From positions 1,432,435 through 1,496,434 of the forward strand of contig NW_008805072.1 of the NCBI RefSeq assembly GCF_000004825.1: a DNA stretch of 64,000 bases, given 5' to 3'. This document shows, piece after piece, positions 1 to 13,431 of this stretch. A program made the position numbers and the translations under genes. Position 1 is the stretch's first letter; every line of letters starts with the position of its first letter. Under the pieces are notes generated by a model. It searched no databases. It was given only the letters and a program-made list of their open reading frames with translations, and was not told the origin of the DNA. The DNA is from Heterostelium album PN500 (taxonomy: Eukaryota > Evosea > Eumycetozoa > Acytosteliales > Acytosteliaceae).

Positions 1-891
1 TGTGGTGATATTCCTGTTACAATATTGAGTGAAATTGGAGGAACTCTTCTTTGTTTTTCATCAATCGTTATTGGAATAATCTGTTTACCACACTCGTTCG
101 ATTGTAATATAAGATTATAGCTACCAATCGATACATTTCTGAAAGTGTATTGGTTTCCAGAATTAAATTGATAATCTGGATGACCCTGGATCTCTATCGA
201 CTGATAGTTAGCGCCATTGTTAACTGATATTATTCCATCACTATTACTTTCATATGTAATTGAATAATAATCATATTGTGGTAGAATATCTATTTTTAAT
301 AAATAATAAAAGTTTTGTTAGTTAAATAACTATAATTTTATAAATATTATATTTAAGATACTTACTTTTTATAGGATTTAAAATAAAAGGTAAAGTACAA
401 CCATTTCCAATATTTAATTTATTTAAACCAAATGTGGAAACTTGGATTGGAACACCTTGGCTTATGTTGATTGGTATTCCATTTAATTGATAGGTAAAGT
501 TGCTGTCGATTACCAAATGGTCGATGGTAACTGCAGTCTCTGAGTATGGACACAACATCTGTGGCGGCGTCGTGATTGCTGGTCCTTGTTCACCAACTAT
601 CTCTCTGTTGGTGCATCCATTAACTCCATAAGTAACAGTATACTCCAGATTATATTGTAATTGGTAGTGATAGGTAGTGGATCCTCCACTATTTTCCCAG
701 ACTAACGGAACAACTGGATTGATGGACAGTACACTATACAGTGAGGAATCTATGACCAACTCTACATAGTTACATTTTGGTACCATTGTTTTTTGTAGTG
801 GTCCTACAGTGGTGCATTGTTGTGATCGACAATACGAAGAACAATTCAAAACAATGAAAACAACCAAAAATAAAGAATAAATATTATTCAT
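1..891 (-). CDS. Secreted or cell-surface protein, 5' part (cut by window edge)
   Basis: Two exons are visible: 891..366, then 289..1, which stays open to the window edge; the C-terminus is missing. The intron 365..290 has a GTAAG donor and an AATAG acceptor, and the joined frame is stop-free for over 270 residues. The N-terminus has a hydrophobic signal peptide (YSLFLVVFIVLN), then Ser/Cys-containing mature sequence rich in Thr, Asn, Tyr and Val with scattered Cys. This is the usual look of the large beta-sandwich extracellular proteins that dictyostelids make in many copies. I see no catalytic motif and no named domain. A TATA-like stretch lies about 30 bp upstream. Export is well supported; any role in adhesion or sensing is a guess. 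Confidence 0.75.
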
Positions 892-1658
892 TCTCTACTT
901 TTTTTTCGGTTGATGTAATGTATAAATATATATATAGAAAACTGATGATTGGTAAGAAGGCTAGGGTTATAATTTCTTTATATCTATTAAATGAGTTGGA
1001 CAGATATAAGAAATAATAAAAAAAAACCCAATCAAGTTGAAATGGTTATAGAGTTACTGTGAGTGTGTATGTTCAGTTTTGTGGTTTGAACTTCCCCGAA
1101 AAAAAAAGGGTAAAAAGCAATTGTTGGAAAGAGAGTTAAAAGTTTGCTGAAATATTTCCTTAAAGGTAATATATTTTATAACACTGTTCTTGTGTTTTTG
1201 ATTTGATCCCAAATCAATTTGTGTGTTTTGTTTTTGTTTTTTTTGCTTAGATTAATAAAATCTAGATGCGAAACATTTTGTGTTTGTGATGGATTCTCAA
1301 ACATTTTATTTAATTTTTTATTTTTTGTCTGGGGGCTACCTGCATGCTAGAAATTTTCGATCCACAATGTTGTATTCACTCGAGTCGATTATAAAAGTTT
1401 CAGCTAATTTTGGATTTTTTTGATCTGAATTTTTATAATAATATTTTTTTTTAAGAAAATAGAATTTATTCAAAGTTTTTGTGGTCAAAGATCTTTTCAT
1501 TGGCAAAAAAAAAAACGAATCTAATGATTCAATTGATGACCAATCATTGGTCCTATCGCCAAAAACTTTAATAGAATTTTGTGATCACAACAACTTTATT
1601 TATAAATACAAAAAAAAAAACATAAAACTGTTTTCTAAAAAGTAAATTACATATTTGC
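892..1658. other. Spacer, AT-rich
   Basis: This is the 5' flank of the secreted-protein gene and the 3' flank of the next minus-strand gene. It holds A and T homopolymer runs and nothing I can call a gene or RNA. Confidence 0.6.
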
Positions 1659-3256
1659 TTATGGTGTTGTTGTTGATGTTGTTGATGTTGTACTATTGAT
1701 TATGGCCGATGGTATAAGTTTTTCAGATTCACCTGTTGGAAGTATAACTGATGTTTGTGTTGATTGACCTTGATTAGTATTGTTTGTCTCTTGAAAAGGT
1801 GGTGTTACTGACTCCGAGGTTGACGTTGGATTGTAAAAGTGAGCTAGCGAAGGATGACCAGCCCAATCGATATAAAACATTCCCTTTTTGGTGTTTCTCT
1901 TTACATAAGAAGTGTAGTCGGTGCTTGTAAAGTATGCTTTCAGCTTGTTGGAGAGTGGACGAATCTGCTTGTGGAACTCCCAAGTGACTCTGTTTCCGGT
2001 GGAACGCTCCTTGACACAACCAAACTCGAACGCCCATGAGACTGGTGCCAGACCGAGTTGCTCGATTGCCGGCTCGAGATCGCCGAGCAACGAAAGGAAG
2101 AACGACTGAATCGACGGGTCGACAAAGAAGTACTCTCTCGACTGATACATAAACGCATTGTAGAAACGGTACGGTGTATTCAGCAGACAGTCACGATTGG
2201 ATTTGGTGGCGGCTTGCACCAAGAGCTGATCCATTTGCTTGGCAATTCCAAGACCTGGGTATTGCTGACCCGGGAGTGGAGGACGATCGTTGGAGAACTG
2301 TTTCTTTGGATCCTGGAGAGAGAGCCACTCGATGATTGTCGCTTTGATCTCCATGCTTCCAAGGTGTCGCTTCACCAGTTCGTAGCTAGGTTCTGTCGAT
2401 ACCCAGTGGTAAGGTTCACCATGAAGCGCATACTGTGGAAGATGTCTCTCGATTTCACCTCTTATTCCAAGGCTATTTACACTATTGCTTCTGTTTCCGT
2501 TGCGAGTACTAGCTGTCGGACTGTCAGAGCTTACAAAGTCTGACAAATACAAATCCTTTCTTCTAATGAAAATATCCATTAACAATGAATCTCCACCTCT
2601 AGCCGATTCTATTGAACTATCTGTTATCTTTATTCTATGAACAAACGAATCACTATAATCTGGAACCAACTTTATATTACAATATCCTCTACTTGACTAA
2701 AAATTAGATAGTAATAGCAAATTTCATTAATTAGTATATGAATCATAGCATATGATGATTCTGATTCTATACATACTAATATTGTTTTAATACCAAAAGA
2801 ATCGAGATATCCAATTAGCTCAGGTGTGCTATATGTATTAAGTAGTCTATCGTTGTCAGAAGTACCGAATGGTGCGAGATCATCTTCATCCAATTCATCG
2901 ATGGTCAGTTGAATGTCGAGCTGTGGATTAGAATACTTTTGTAGAATGCTACGTAGTTCATCGAGACGATCTTTCCATTTGAGAGCGACTGCATCCACCC
3001 AATTTCTGAGATACTCTCCAATGATATGATAATGATGCAACAAATAGGTAGAGGATCTAGGTGAATGTGGTGGTGTAAGTGATCTTTCTTTCTTATTGGT
3101 CTCACCAACGTTGCTAAGACTAATACTACTAATATTAAGACTGTCGTGAGTACTACCAATACCGCTACCACTACCAACCGCATCATCGGTATTTGGATTC
3201 AAAGGTATTGCAATAGTTGGAATACCATTACTACTGTTACTATCTCTATCATCCAT
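1659..3256 (-). CDS. Conserved-looking protein of unknown function, 505 aa
   Basis: Exon 1 is 3256..2777 and exon 2 is 2696..1659. The 80-nt intron starts GTATGT and ends TTTTTAG, phase 0, giving 160 + 345 residues. The N-terminal 90 residues are Ser/Asn-rich and probably disordered. The rest is compact with normal composition, including a short acidic run DELDEDDL and a well-ordered C-terminal half with blocks such as LPGQQYPGLGIAKQMDQLL and FFVDPSIQSFFLSLLGDL. The PGQxYPGLG block with a nearby FYNAFMY reminds me of GNAT-fold acyltransferase-like proteins, but I cannot place it in a family. The last 30 residues are Ser/Thr-rich, ending in a Thr/Ser repeat. No signal peptide or membrane segment is seen. 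Confidence 0.75.
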
Positions 3257-4407
3257 TTTTGTTTAATATAATAATAATATTACTAAATATAAATATATAA
3301 TATATAGTTTTATCTAAATAAGAAAAACGAAACAAAACAAAACTAAACAATAGAAACTAAAAAAAAAAAAAGTAAATAAAAATAATTGTAGGTTAAATAA
3401 TTATTTAAAAGCAAAAGTTAAATATAATTAATTCAACAGTCTCTCTTAAGTTAGATATAGATATTTAAAAGTAAAGTATTAATACACAAATATAATCATA
3501 TCTTTTTGTTAAATTTATAATATTTATAAATATTGGTTATATTAGAAAAAGATTTAAAAATAAATTTAAAAGTTTAAAGGTCAGTGCACATACTGTTAAT
3601 TTTGAAATAGATCTGCTTTCGAAAAAAAAAAAAAAAAAACAATGCACCGTTTGTTGGTCCACTACTTAACTGTCTCCCAATTTTAAAAATGTAATCCAAA
3701 TATTTGTTGTTGTGTGTGTATGTATGTTGGGAACTCTTAAGATTATCTTCAATAAACAACAATGTTAAAATTCATGAACGGTGTGGTGTCGACACTTTCG
3801 TCCTAAATAGGAATAAAAAAATAATAAAATTTTTGTTCAAATTAAATAATTTATTAAGTTCCCAAAATTTTTTTATTTTTTGTTGATTTGTATGTCATTC
3901 AAAAACTTTGTGTTACTTGTTGGTAAAATATTCCTTATCATTTTTTTATTTATCTCAAATAACTATTAAAAAAGATTGATGCATAAGAAGAAAAGAATAA
4001 TAATAAAAATAAGTTGTACTTTTATTTCTGATTTTTTTTACTTTTGCAGATTTCACATATTGGAAAATAAATGAAAAAAAAAAACAAATAGAAATCTATT
4101 TGTTCAACGTCTTAAGAACCGACAATTCAATTTGAGTTTCGTGTTAGTGTTTATTCATTCCATTTTATAACATATTAGGAAATTTTGAAAAAAAGAATAC
4201 ATGTATTCTTTTTCATTCTTTGTTCTTTTACAAAAATCAATCTGCTCATCATAATTACATCTTTGAGCTGTGGTGTTGTGATGATCAACTATTTAATTAA
4301 AATTTGTGAAAAAAATCTAAATCACACATTAAACAAAAACAAATTTGCACTTAATTTTTTTTTTTTTTAGTATTAAATTAAATTTTAATTAATTAATTAA
4401 ATAGTAA
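3257..4407. other. Divergent spacer
   Basis: This separates the minus-strand unknown gene from the plus-strand aldo-keto reductase, so both promoters should lie here. It is AT-rich with many A and T runs. I see no RNA gene, repeat unit or credible small ORF. Confidence 0.55.
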
Positions 4408-5497
4408 ATGGAACCCTCAGTCACACTTAATTCTGGTCATAAGATACCAATGGTAGGATATGGGTATGGATTAACTAAATATCATTATTTCAAATAGATA
4501 GATAGGAAACATTTTATATCTAACTGTAATTGTTTATATATTTTAATATTAGTACATATCTATCAAAACCAAATGAAATTGGAGAGTGTATTAGAATTGC
4601 ATTGAAAGAAGGAATTCGTCATTTTGATTGTGCTGAAGTTTATCATGTAAATATAATAATAATCAGAAAGTTGATAGTGATAATCAATATTAATATTCAT
4701 TCATTCATTTGATATCAAAATTATATATATATATATATATATAGAATCAAAAGGAAATAGGTCAGGTTTTTAAAGAAGCTTTCGATAGTGGTTTGGTAAA
4801 GAGAAGTGACTTGTTTATCACTAGTAAACTATTTGCTACTTGCCACTCAAAGGAACATGTTAGAAAGCATTTCGATATCACACTGAGTGATTTGCAATTG
4901 GATTATTTGGATCTCTACTTGATTCACTGGCCACTTGCAATGGAGTACAACGCTGCGGAACCAATGAAGTCGCCAATGGAGAATGGATATCCTAAACTTG
5001 CAAAAGTGCCAATCATTGAGACTTGGCGTGAGTTGGAGAAGATTCACGATGCTGGATTGGCTCGCAGTATCGGTGTCTCCAATTTCAATGTAAGTGTTCT
5101 CAACGATCTTTTGAACTCGGCACGAATCCCGCCATCAGTTAACCAATGTGAGTTACACCCGTACTGGAGTCAACCAGGCTTGAGAATGTTCTGTGAGAAG
5201 AATAACATTCATATGACTGCCTACAGTCCATTGGGTAAGGGCTCAATCATGAGTGATCCGGTCATCGTAGAGCTGGCCAAGAAGTATAATAGATCGACAG
5301 CCAACATTCTCTGTCGTTTCGGTATCCAAAAAGGTTACTCTGTCATTCCAAAGAGTACCACTCATTCACGTATCAAAGACAATGCCAACGTCAAAGATTT
5401 CGTCATCTCTGATAGTGATATGGCTATTCTAGATGCACTCCCACAAAAGAGAATAATTCAACCAATGAATTTCTGGGGATTCCCATTGTTTGACTAA
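4408..5497 (+). CDS. Aldo-keto reductase (AKR) family oxidoreductase, 300 aa
   Basis: Three exons: 4408..4463, 4553..4646 and 4745..5497, with GTATGG and GTAAAT donors and phases 2 and 0. The protein is 300 residues, the normal single-domain AKR length. The AKR signature is complete. The cofactor-loop start reads VGYGTY, and the catalytic tetrad is Asp44 and Tyr49 (HFDCAEVYH), Lys78 (ITSKL) and His111 (LIHWP). Also present are the GVSNF motif and the NADP-binding block IPKSTTHSRIKDN near the C-terminus. Members reduce aldehydes and ketones to alcohols with NADPH in the cytosol; the substrate cannot be read from sequence. Dictyostelids have several alr genes, and I cannot say which this matches. 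The first exon is too short for ordinary ORF finding and was set by restoring the conserved N-terminus. Confidence 0.93.
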
Positions 5498-5636
5498 TTG
5501 CAAGTTCTTTATCCTTTGAATAATCATCAGATGAAATATTAAATAAATATCAATCATCATATGTGTTTAGAATTTAATAAAATGCTTTAAAATAGAATGA
5601 TAAAAATAAATTATCATTATAATAATAATAGTAATA

Positions 5637-5783
5637 ATGAATGATTGTTCTAGTAACAATTTAATAATGTTCATTGTACTTATGGCATTTAAATATATAA
5701 ATATATTAGAATTATCAATATTAGAAAGAGATATTAGAAATCGATTTGCAAGAGATAGTACTGCTTTACCAGTGAATGATTAA
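5637..5783 (+). CDS. Possible small ORF, 48 aa
   Basis: The ORF starts at an ATG at 5637 and ends at TAA 5781..5783. It encodes a hydrophobic N-terminal stretch (LIMFIVLMAF) followed by a mixed charged segment (ILERDIRNRFARDS). It could be a small membrane-anchored protein, the last exon of a lost gene, or chance. I see no splice partner. It is listed because its second half has protein-like composition unlike the spacer around it. Confidence 0.25.
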   Translation: MNDCSSNNLIMFIVLMAFKYINILELSILERDIRNRFARDSTALPVND

Positions 5784-6636
5784 CCAAAAAAAAAAAAAAA
5801 AAATTTATTTTTTTCATCTTTATAAACAATAGTTAAAGATAACATCTATAACAACCAACATTAGAATATTTATTATTAAGAATAGAGTTCAATCATTTCG
5901 ACCTCTTTCAATACTAATAGTATTACTGTAAAAGATTAATAGATAATAAAATAGAATAGAATAATACAGTTAAATGAATATTATATTTTATTTTTAACTG
6001 TTATTATCATTTGAATAAAAATAATAATTAATAAGAAATAGTAATAATATTTTAAGTCTTTAATAATATAGATGATCTTTAATTCAATCGATTATATACA
6101 CACACTGCACATTCATTTATATGAATATGTAAGGATATTTTAGAATATTTTTCATTGTTAAATTAAACACCTCAGCACATATTAACTGCTAGTATTGCGA
6201 TGAGAGTGATATATTATCTGTAGTAGATTATCTTTTAAAAGTTAAACGTATATAAAATCAAATTGTTTACAGCAAGTTTATTGTGTATCTTGTTAAATAT
6301 TAATATTTACAACAAGTTTATTGTGTCGATATATACATGTAGTTTGTTCTGTTGTTATATATTTATATCGCACCGCGCAATGTCTACACTCGATACACAT
6401 TCACTTGTTTTATTATAGCCATAAACAGATATTATAATATTAACTAAAACAATAAACAGTTACTCAAAACATGCATAATAAACAGTGAGGTTATCTCATT
6501 CCTAAATAGGTAATAGTGTCAGAGAATACAGATAATTCCTATGTTGATTGCAGGAATAAAGATAACATCGGAAGAAAGCGATTACAATGTGAAACTGCGA
6601 TGAAAAATAGGAATGGATTTAAGCAAAAGTTTTATA

Positions 6637-6646
6637 CCGCAAGCGG
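6637..6646 (-). repeat. GC-rich palindrome downstream of tRNA-Glu
   Basis: CCGCTTGCGG on the minus strand starts 35 bp beyond the tRNA-Glu 3' end and continues TATAAAAC. Similar motifs follow the other three tRNA genes in this window. Confidence 0.7.
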
Positions 6647-6680
6647 GGTGATTCGATTTACCAAGCAATAATAAAAGACC

Positions 6681-6750
6681 TCCCTATCCGGGAATCGAAC
6701 CCGGGGTTTCAGTGTGAAAGACTAATGTGTTACCACTACACCAATAAGGA
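6681..6750 (-). tRNA. tRNA-Glu (anticodon TTC)
   Basis: The reverse complement folds as a cloverleaf. The acceptor is TCCTTAT/ATAGGGA with one T-G pair, the A-box region is TGGTGTAGTGG, the anticodon loop is CTTTCAC (anticodon TTC), and the B box is GGTTCGATTCC. There is no intron. A T4 tract follows within a few bases of the 3' end and would serve as the pol III terminator. Confidence 0.93.
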
Positions 6751-7183
6751 ATTTGGATGAGATTAAATCTTTGTAATAATTTTTTAAATGTCAACTCTTT
6801 AATCCTCAAAAAAGAATTTGGAGTTTAATATTATATGTTTAGTCTTTTTTCAACCTTAATTCGATTCCCAAAGTAATTTGAATCAAATCATTAATTTCTA
6901 ATATTCAGTTATGTCATAAACTACATTTTATTTAAACTTCTTAGTCTTTTTTGATAAAGGAACTCTTGTAAAATAAATTTAAAGATATGATCTATTCCGC
7001 CCCATTTTGATTTGTTCGGTCCGAGAATGTCAACTTTTTTTTTTTGTGGTATTCAGCTCATAAAACTTTAGATATTTATATTTTATTTCTTTAATTTTTT
7101 TTTTTTTTTTTTGTAAAACGGTTTTTTGCGAAATGAAAAGAGTTAATATAAAAAAAATTATTTCGTGATCTATCAATCAGAAA
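6751..7183. other. Divergent spacer
   Basis: This lies between tRNA-Glu (-) and the phosphatase gene (+). It contains T10-T18 tracts close to the phosphatase start, which is common in dictyostelid promoters. No other feature is seen. Confidence 0.5.
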
Positions 7184-9242
7184 ATGTCATTATCACTCTG
7201 TTTAGTATTTTTTGTTCTTCTATCAAATTCAGTGTGGACAGTTAGATCAGAAGATGCCATTCTCAAGGCATACCCTGAGGTGTTGGCTGTCAGTAATGAT
7301 CTTGTCACCATAACATGGAACGGTGTCGATACTCCAACTATCTACGACACCATTGCCATCTACTATCCACCTTCATCAGATGTAACATTACCAATTGGTT
7401 TCATTCCACTATCAACATCAAGTAGTAAGTGATTTTTATTTTAGTATTAGCACCGTAAAATAAAATAATAACTTTTCATTTTTTTTCTTTTTCACTATTA
7501 GCTTATAAACAAGGATATGGTACAGTTTCAATTCCACTTGTAAATGTTAGAGATACTTATATTTTCAGATTATGGCTAAAGAGCACTGAAGCCTCGACTG
7601 GTCCAGCCATGCCATCACCACTAAGTGGAAATGTTAACATTACATTGGTTGCCAACTCAAACAATGTCACTTTTGAAAATCCAAATGCACCAGAAAAACC
7701 ATACTTGGCATTCACAAATTCCACAACCGAAATGAGATTGAAATGGATTAGTGGTTGTTCTGATGTTCCAATTGTAAACTATGGACTTTCATCGTAAGTT
7801 TTTACTATATTTTTTAAATTTTGTTAAATATTAACTCAATATCTTTTTATATTTTAGAAATAATTTAAATATGGTTGCAAAAGGAACAGTTGGAACTTAT
7901 TCTATGAATCAAATGTGTAATGGACCAGCAAACGATCCAAACTATTTCAGAGATCCAGGATTCATCCAAGATGTTGTTATGGTAGGATTGACAGAGTCCA
8001 CTCAATATTTCTACAATTTTGGAAGTGAACAAAGTGGATTCAGTGATATCTATAGCTTTGTATCTGCACCAAAGCCATCGACTGAGGCATTCATTGTTGC
8101 TTTTGGTGATCTTGGAATGCAACCACCATTCGAATGCAACTGCGAGATGATGCCACCTGCCTACCTCACCGTTAAGAACATTGAAACAACCATCTCACAA
8201 CCATGGTCACAAAACTCTTTTGTCAAAAAACTTGGATTGAAATCATCAAATAGTCAAGTCGATACGCCACCCGCATGGAGTGTTCTACACATTGGTGATA
8301 TTTCATATGCTCGTGGTTTGGCATTTATTTGGGACTGGTATCAAGAATCCATTAAAAATATTGCAAGTCGTGCACCATATATGGTTTCTATTGGAAAGTA
8401 AGTTAAAAAAAAAGTTATAAATATATATTTTGAAATGAATTATTAATAGTCTAACTCTATATTTTAATAATATTTTTTAGTCATGAATATGATTATACAA
8501 AACAACCATTCTATCCATCATGGAGTGACTATGGAGGTGACAGTGGTGGTGAATGTGGTGTTCCATTCAACAATCGTTATCATATGACTGGATATGGCGA
8601 AGCTACTAATCTTTGGTACTCTTATGAAGTAGGACCCATTCATTTCACTCAGATGAGTGGTGAGCATGACTTTTTGATTGGTTCAGAACAATACCTTTGG
8701 TTGGAGCAAGATCTTAAATCGGTTGATCGTTCAAGAACTCCATGGGTTATTTTAAGCGGACATCGTCCAATGTACTGCAGCCAATCTGGTGAAGCTGAAA
8801 TGTTTGCTCATTTACGTGATAATTTGGAGCCACTATTAATTGAAAACGATGTAAATCTATGTTTCTGGGCACATGAACATGTTTATGAAAGAATGTGTGC
8901 ACTTATCAATGGAACTTGTCAAGAGAGTGATAATGATGCTCCAGTTCATGTAAGATATATTTGATTTCATAACCAGCTACATGTAAACTAAATTATTAAT
9001 TTATTTCCATTTTACAATTTCTTTAGATTGTTATTGGTATGGCAGGTAATACAGACCAATCTGCTTGGGATTCTACTTCACCAAATCATGAACCACAACC
9101 TGACTATTCCATGTTTAGAGCTATCAACTATGGATATACAAGATTCTATGCAAATATGACCGATTTATATTTCGAATATGTTGGAAATCAAAGAAATCAA
9201 GTACATGATAATCTTTGGCTACACAGTAAATATTCAAACTAA
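7184..9242 (+). CDS. Purple acid phosphatase-like secreted metallophosphoesterase, 585 aa
   Basis: Five exons: 7184..7424, 7502..7793, 7858..8397, 8481..8949 and 9027..9242. All introns are GT-AG and short. The N-terminus is a signal peptide (LSLCLVFFVLLSNSVWT). A fibronectin-like N-terminal domain follows, then the metallophosphoesterase core. The metal-binding motifs appear in order: FGDLG, GDISYARG, GNHEYDY (split by intron 3), SGHRPMYC and HEHVYER. These match the five-motif set of plant-type purple acid phosphatases, which use an Fe-metal pair to hydrolyse phosphate esters in acid compartments or outside the cell. The last metal motif reads AHEH rather than GHVH but keeps both His residues. 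Length is typical of high-molecular-weight family members. No C-terminal membrane anchor is seen. Confidence 0.93.
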
Positions 9243-9403
9243 ATATTACTTTATAATTTTAAAAAATATTTATAGATTTTTGAATTGAAAAAATTAATTG
9301 AAATATTTTAATACTTTTTACAGTATTTTTTTATATTTATTTGATTTTGAAAAAAATATTCTTTTATGATTGATTTCATAAACAAGATGATTGATTGTTT
9401 AAT

Positions 9404-9670
9404 TTAGGCATTAACTCTAATGGTATCAGCGGTGACCAATCCGTTGGCAACATTAGTGTCCTTGACGGTTGTACTGACAAGGTTAGTTGCATGGTTGGCT
9501 GTTTGGTTCATTCCAACACCAGATTGGCTGGAGAAGGTTGAGGCAGAGACGGATGAGGATGAGGAGAACAAGTTAGCAATTGATTCTAAAAAAATATTAA
9601 GAAATTATAAATATTAATATTTATTTAAGTTTTAATTTAAATTTTTTTTATTCAACTTACTGTACAACAT
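9404..9670 (-). CDS. Small Ser/Thr-rich protein, 63 aa, with 10-nt first coding exon
   Basis: Exon 1 is only 9670..9661 (ATG TTG TAC A) followed by GTAAGT. Exon 2 is 9585..9404, after a TTTTTTAG acceptor. The joined frame gives 63 residues beginning MLYKSIANLF, then a Ser run and Gln/Asn/Thr/Val-rich sequence, ending RVNA. The coding half of exon 2 has much higher GC than its surroundings, which supports real coding. The plus-strand reading of the same stretch looks like the shadow. Dictyostelids have many families of 50-100-aa Ser/Gly-rich proteins expressed in development, and this resembles them in style only. It shares the 9.7-11.3 kb spacer divergently with actin. Function unknown. Confidence 0.65.
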
Positions 9671-11247
9671 TTTTGATTGATTTGATTAGTGTTAATTAAA
9701 AGTAATAGTATAAATTTAGTATTTATTTATTAGTATTAGTATTTGTTGATTGTTTGATGATTAGAAATGTCAAATGACCTTGGTATTTATAGTTCTCTCT
9801 TTCAATATACTTTACAAATGATCATGAATAATTTTCAAATAATCTGAACATGGAGATACAATCAATGTATTTATTAAATTCCACGAACTACTATTCTAGA
9901 AATCTTGTATGTATATTACTTAAATAATATTAAATATTTCATATTCTTTCAATCATCAGATGCCAACTAAACACTTTGGCTTATATTTTTTAATTATTGT
10001 TAAATTTGATCAATTTCAGAATAAAAAGTAATATACTAATAATAATTATTAACAATCATTGGCTCTTTGATATTAAATACAAATACACTGTTATCATCTT
10101 ATAAAGATATGTTACGAAATTCTATCTACTATCTAAATTGACAACTCATACTACAATTGCATTTGGTATCTACCAAAGGTATGACAGTATATATCATATT
10201 TTTTTAATAAAATTATAATTAATTTTAATGATAAACAAAACTACACAAAAATTTATCTATACCCCACTGTTTACTCCACAAAACCATCAGACATTTTAAT
10301 CAACCCCATTTTTTATTTAAATACAAACACAAAACAAATTTTATTGATTGTCCACTGTCCACACACACATAAAAAATAATACTTTTTTTTTTTTTTGTCA
10401 AAATCATCTTTCTCCAAAGTCTATCTATATTCATTATCTATATGATTGTTATTTTAATGCTTAATATAGATGTGAATTGTAGATAAATTATTCATTGAAT
10501 AAATTTATTTTCCCAATATTTTATTCATTTACTTTATGTTGAATTATCAAAATTACAACTCTTTATATAGATTTATTACGTATATTAGATTATTAATTTA
10601 AAATATCATTATCTAAGCTTATCAATTTGAATACTTGATTAGTAATTTATAGAGTTTATTAAGTTGAAATTGTACTATCAAACTATTAATTTCTCTTTTA
10701 GATATAAAATTATATCTAAATATATAGTAAGATTAAACAAACCGGACAGTGCACTTGATTGTAGATGAATATGATGATAAAAGAGTCATTTGCACGTTTG
10801 ATTATGAATATTTGAGTGGTAGAAATCTTTGATTGCTTCTTGATAATACTAGTAACTTGTCATAGTGTATAGTTTATAAATATATGCTTTAAAATAAAAA
10901 AAGAAAATAAAAAAAAAAAACAACTTAACGTTATACATTTACTCTGACAAAAGTTTTTGATTTCAATATCTTATAAATAATATTTGGTTAAAAGTCAATA
11001 AAGTTGTTTGGAAACTTTGATGGGTTCAAATATACCCAATTAATATGGTTTGAAATTTCGTGAAAAACTGTAAAGTCTTTTTGTTTACAATAATAATATG
11101 GTTTATTTATGATTTATATTTTTTGTGGTTCAAATTCACTACCCAATTTAGGTTGTTTTTTCATTTTAAATGAATATTGAGACCCATTTTTGGGTTTTTT
11201 TTTTTGATGATTTTTTTTTTTTTGAGAATGATTGATTTTCATGAAGA
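9671..11247. other. Divergent spacer upstream of actin
   Basis: About 1.6 kb of AT-rich DNA between the 63-aa gene (-) and actin (+). Near its right end it has long T tracts and short G/C patches such as a CCCATTTTTGGG inverted pair around 11182, in the position of an actin promoter. I see no gene or RNA. Confidence 0.5.
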
Positions 11248-11255
11248 TATAAAAA
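11248..11255 (+). promoter_or_regulatory. Likely actin TATA box
   Basis: TATAAAAA lies 75 bp before the actin ATG, after two long T tracts. Confidence 0.6.
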
Positions 11256-11322
11256 GGTAAAAGTTATGTATCGTTTCATATCATTTTTAAATAACTAACA
11301 AACAAATAAATACAATAAAATA

Positions 11323-12543
<1,221 letters not shown>

Positions 12544-13275
12544 ACAATTTAATAATAATCTTGTTGTAAATTATAATAAATTAAATGCGAAAAAATCAAT
12601 TGTTGATTTAATCCAATTGGTTTTATATTTGTAAAACAAAAAAAGATAATATTTGTCCAAAAAATAGTAATTCATTTGAGAATATAAATCAAACAAAGTT
12701 GTAATGACATGATAATAATATTATGATAAACCATTTTTGAATTTTGTAAATTGATGTAAAACATTGTCTCATTGATTTACAAATAAAGGAGATTGGAAGA
12801 TTGTTCTTTAGTTTATATACCCTTCATACATTGATGACCGCACCCATTGAAAAAGCAGATGTACCCTTCTTGACATCCATTTGTACTATTGATTACTATT
12901 TACTTTATTTATAACTAAATCCAATCTCAGGAATAGTAATAAAGTGTGAATAACTGAATTGGATAGATCCAATTTTTTAAATCTATTATAATCGTCAGTA
13001 TTAATGTAGTCATTTTTATAAATAAAAATTAATATAAATAGTACTTGTTGTGAAGCTAAACACAACAATTGTACTGCTGGTTTTATTGATTCAACTAAAA
13101 CCAGACGTCCAAATATGATATCTGTTATATGTTCTAGGTTAGATCCTCGATTTTTAACAAGTGGAATCCACTTGTTTTGGGTACGAAAACATGAAGAGAA
13201 TGATTGAATTTAAAAAAGCATTAATTTTTAAAAAAAAATTTTTGACAATTTATGAATAAGAACATCATCATCTAT
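12544..13275. other. Spacer with a gene remnant
   Basis: This lies between actin and tRNA-Gln. The first 250 bp hold actin 3' flank. The rest carries the minus-strand remnant listed at 12800..13205. Confidence 0.5.
12800..13205 (-). pseudogene. Remnant of a protein-coding gene
   Basis: On the minus strand a stop-free stretch from about 13205 to 12889 encodes WIPLVKNRGSNLEHITDIIF and onward. A second piece near 12860..12810 reads GCQEGYICFFNGCGHQCMKG then stop. The pieces have protein-like composition. The second has a Cys pattern (C..C..C..C) like the ends of dictyostelid secreted Cys-rich proteins. I could not find clean splice sites joining them or a start codon, so I treat the region as a decayed gene or two unrelated scraps. 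Confidence 0.3.
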
Positions 13276-13346
13276 TGCTCTGTCATATAAGGGTTAGTAT
13301 CCTGGACTTTGAATCCAGTCATCTGAGTTCGAATCTCAGCAGAGCA
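13276..13346 (+). tRNA. tRNA-Gln (anticodon TTG)
   Basis: The acceptor stem TGCTCTG/CAGAGCA pairs perfectly. The anticodon arm CTGGA-CTTTGAA-TCCAG gives anticodon TTG, reading CAA. The B box is AGTTCGAATCT. No intron is present. A T5 tract follows at once as terminator. CAA is the codon that dominates the poly-Gln tracts in this window. Confidence 0.93.
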
Positions 13347-13380
13347 AACTTTTTAAAATAAAAATGTGTACATTTTGCGG

Positions 13381-13391
13381 CCTAGATGCGG
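13381..13391 (+). repeat. Degenerate GC palindrome downstream of tRNA-Gln
   Basis: CCTAGATGCGG starts 35 bp after the tRNA end. It keeps the right half (ATGCGG) of the palindrome seen after the other tRNA genes. Confidence 0.45.
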
Positions 13392-13431
13392 AAAAAAAAA
13401 AACAAATCCACTCTTGCTTTCTCAAATTAAT

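Larger units (their letters stand above)
5498..6680. other. Spacer, AT-rich
   Basis: This lies between the reductase and tRNA-Glu. It holds AATAAA-type signals just after the reductase stop, one possible 48-codon ORF (listed separately) and, at its right end, the GC palindrome downstream of the tRNA. I see nothing else. Confidence 0.5.

Noticed and set aside
9420-9617. 65-codon plus-strand frame after the phosphatase gene
   Set aside because: The minus strand gives a spliced 63-aa protein with better composition and canonical splice sites.
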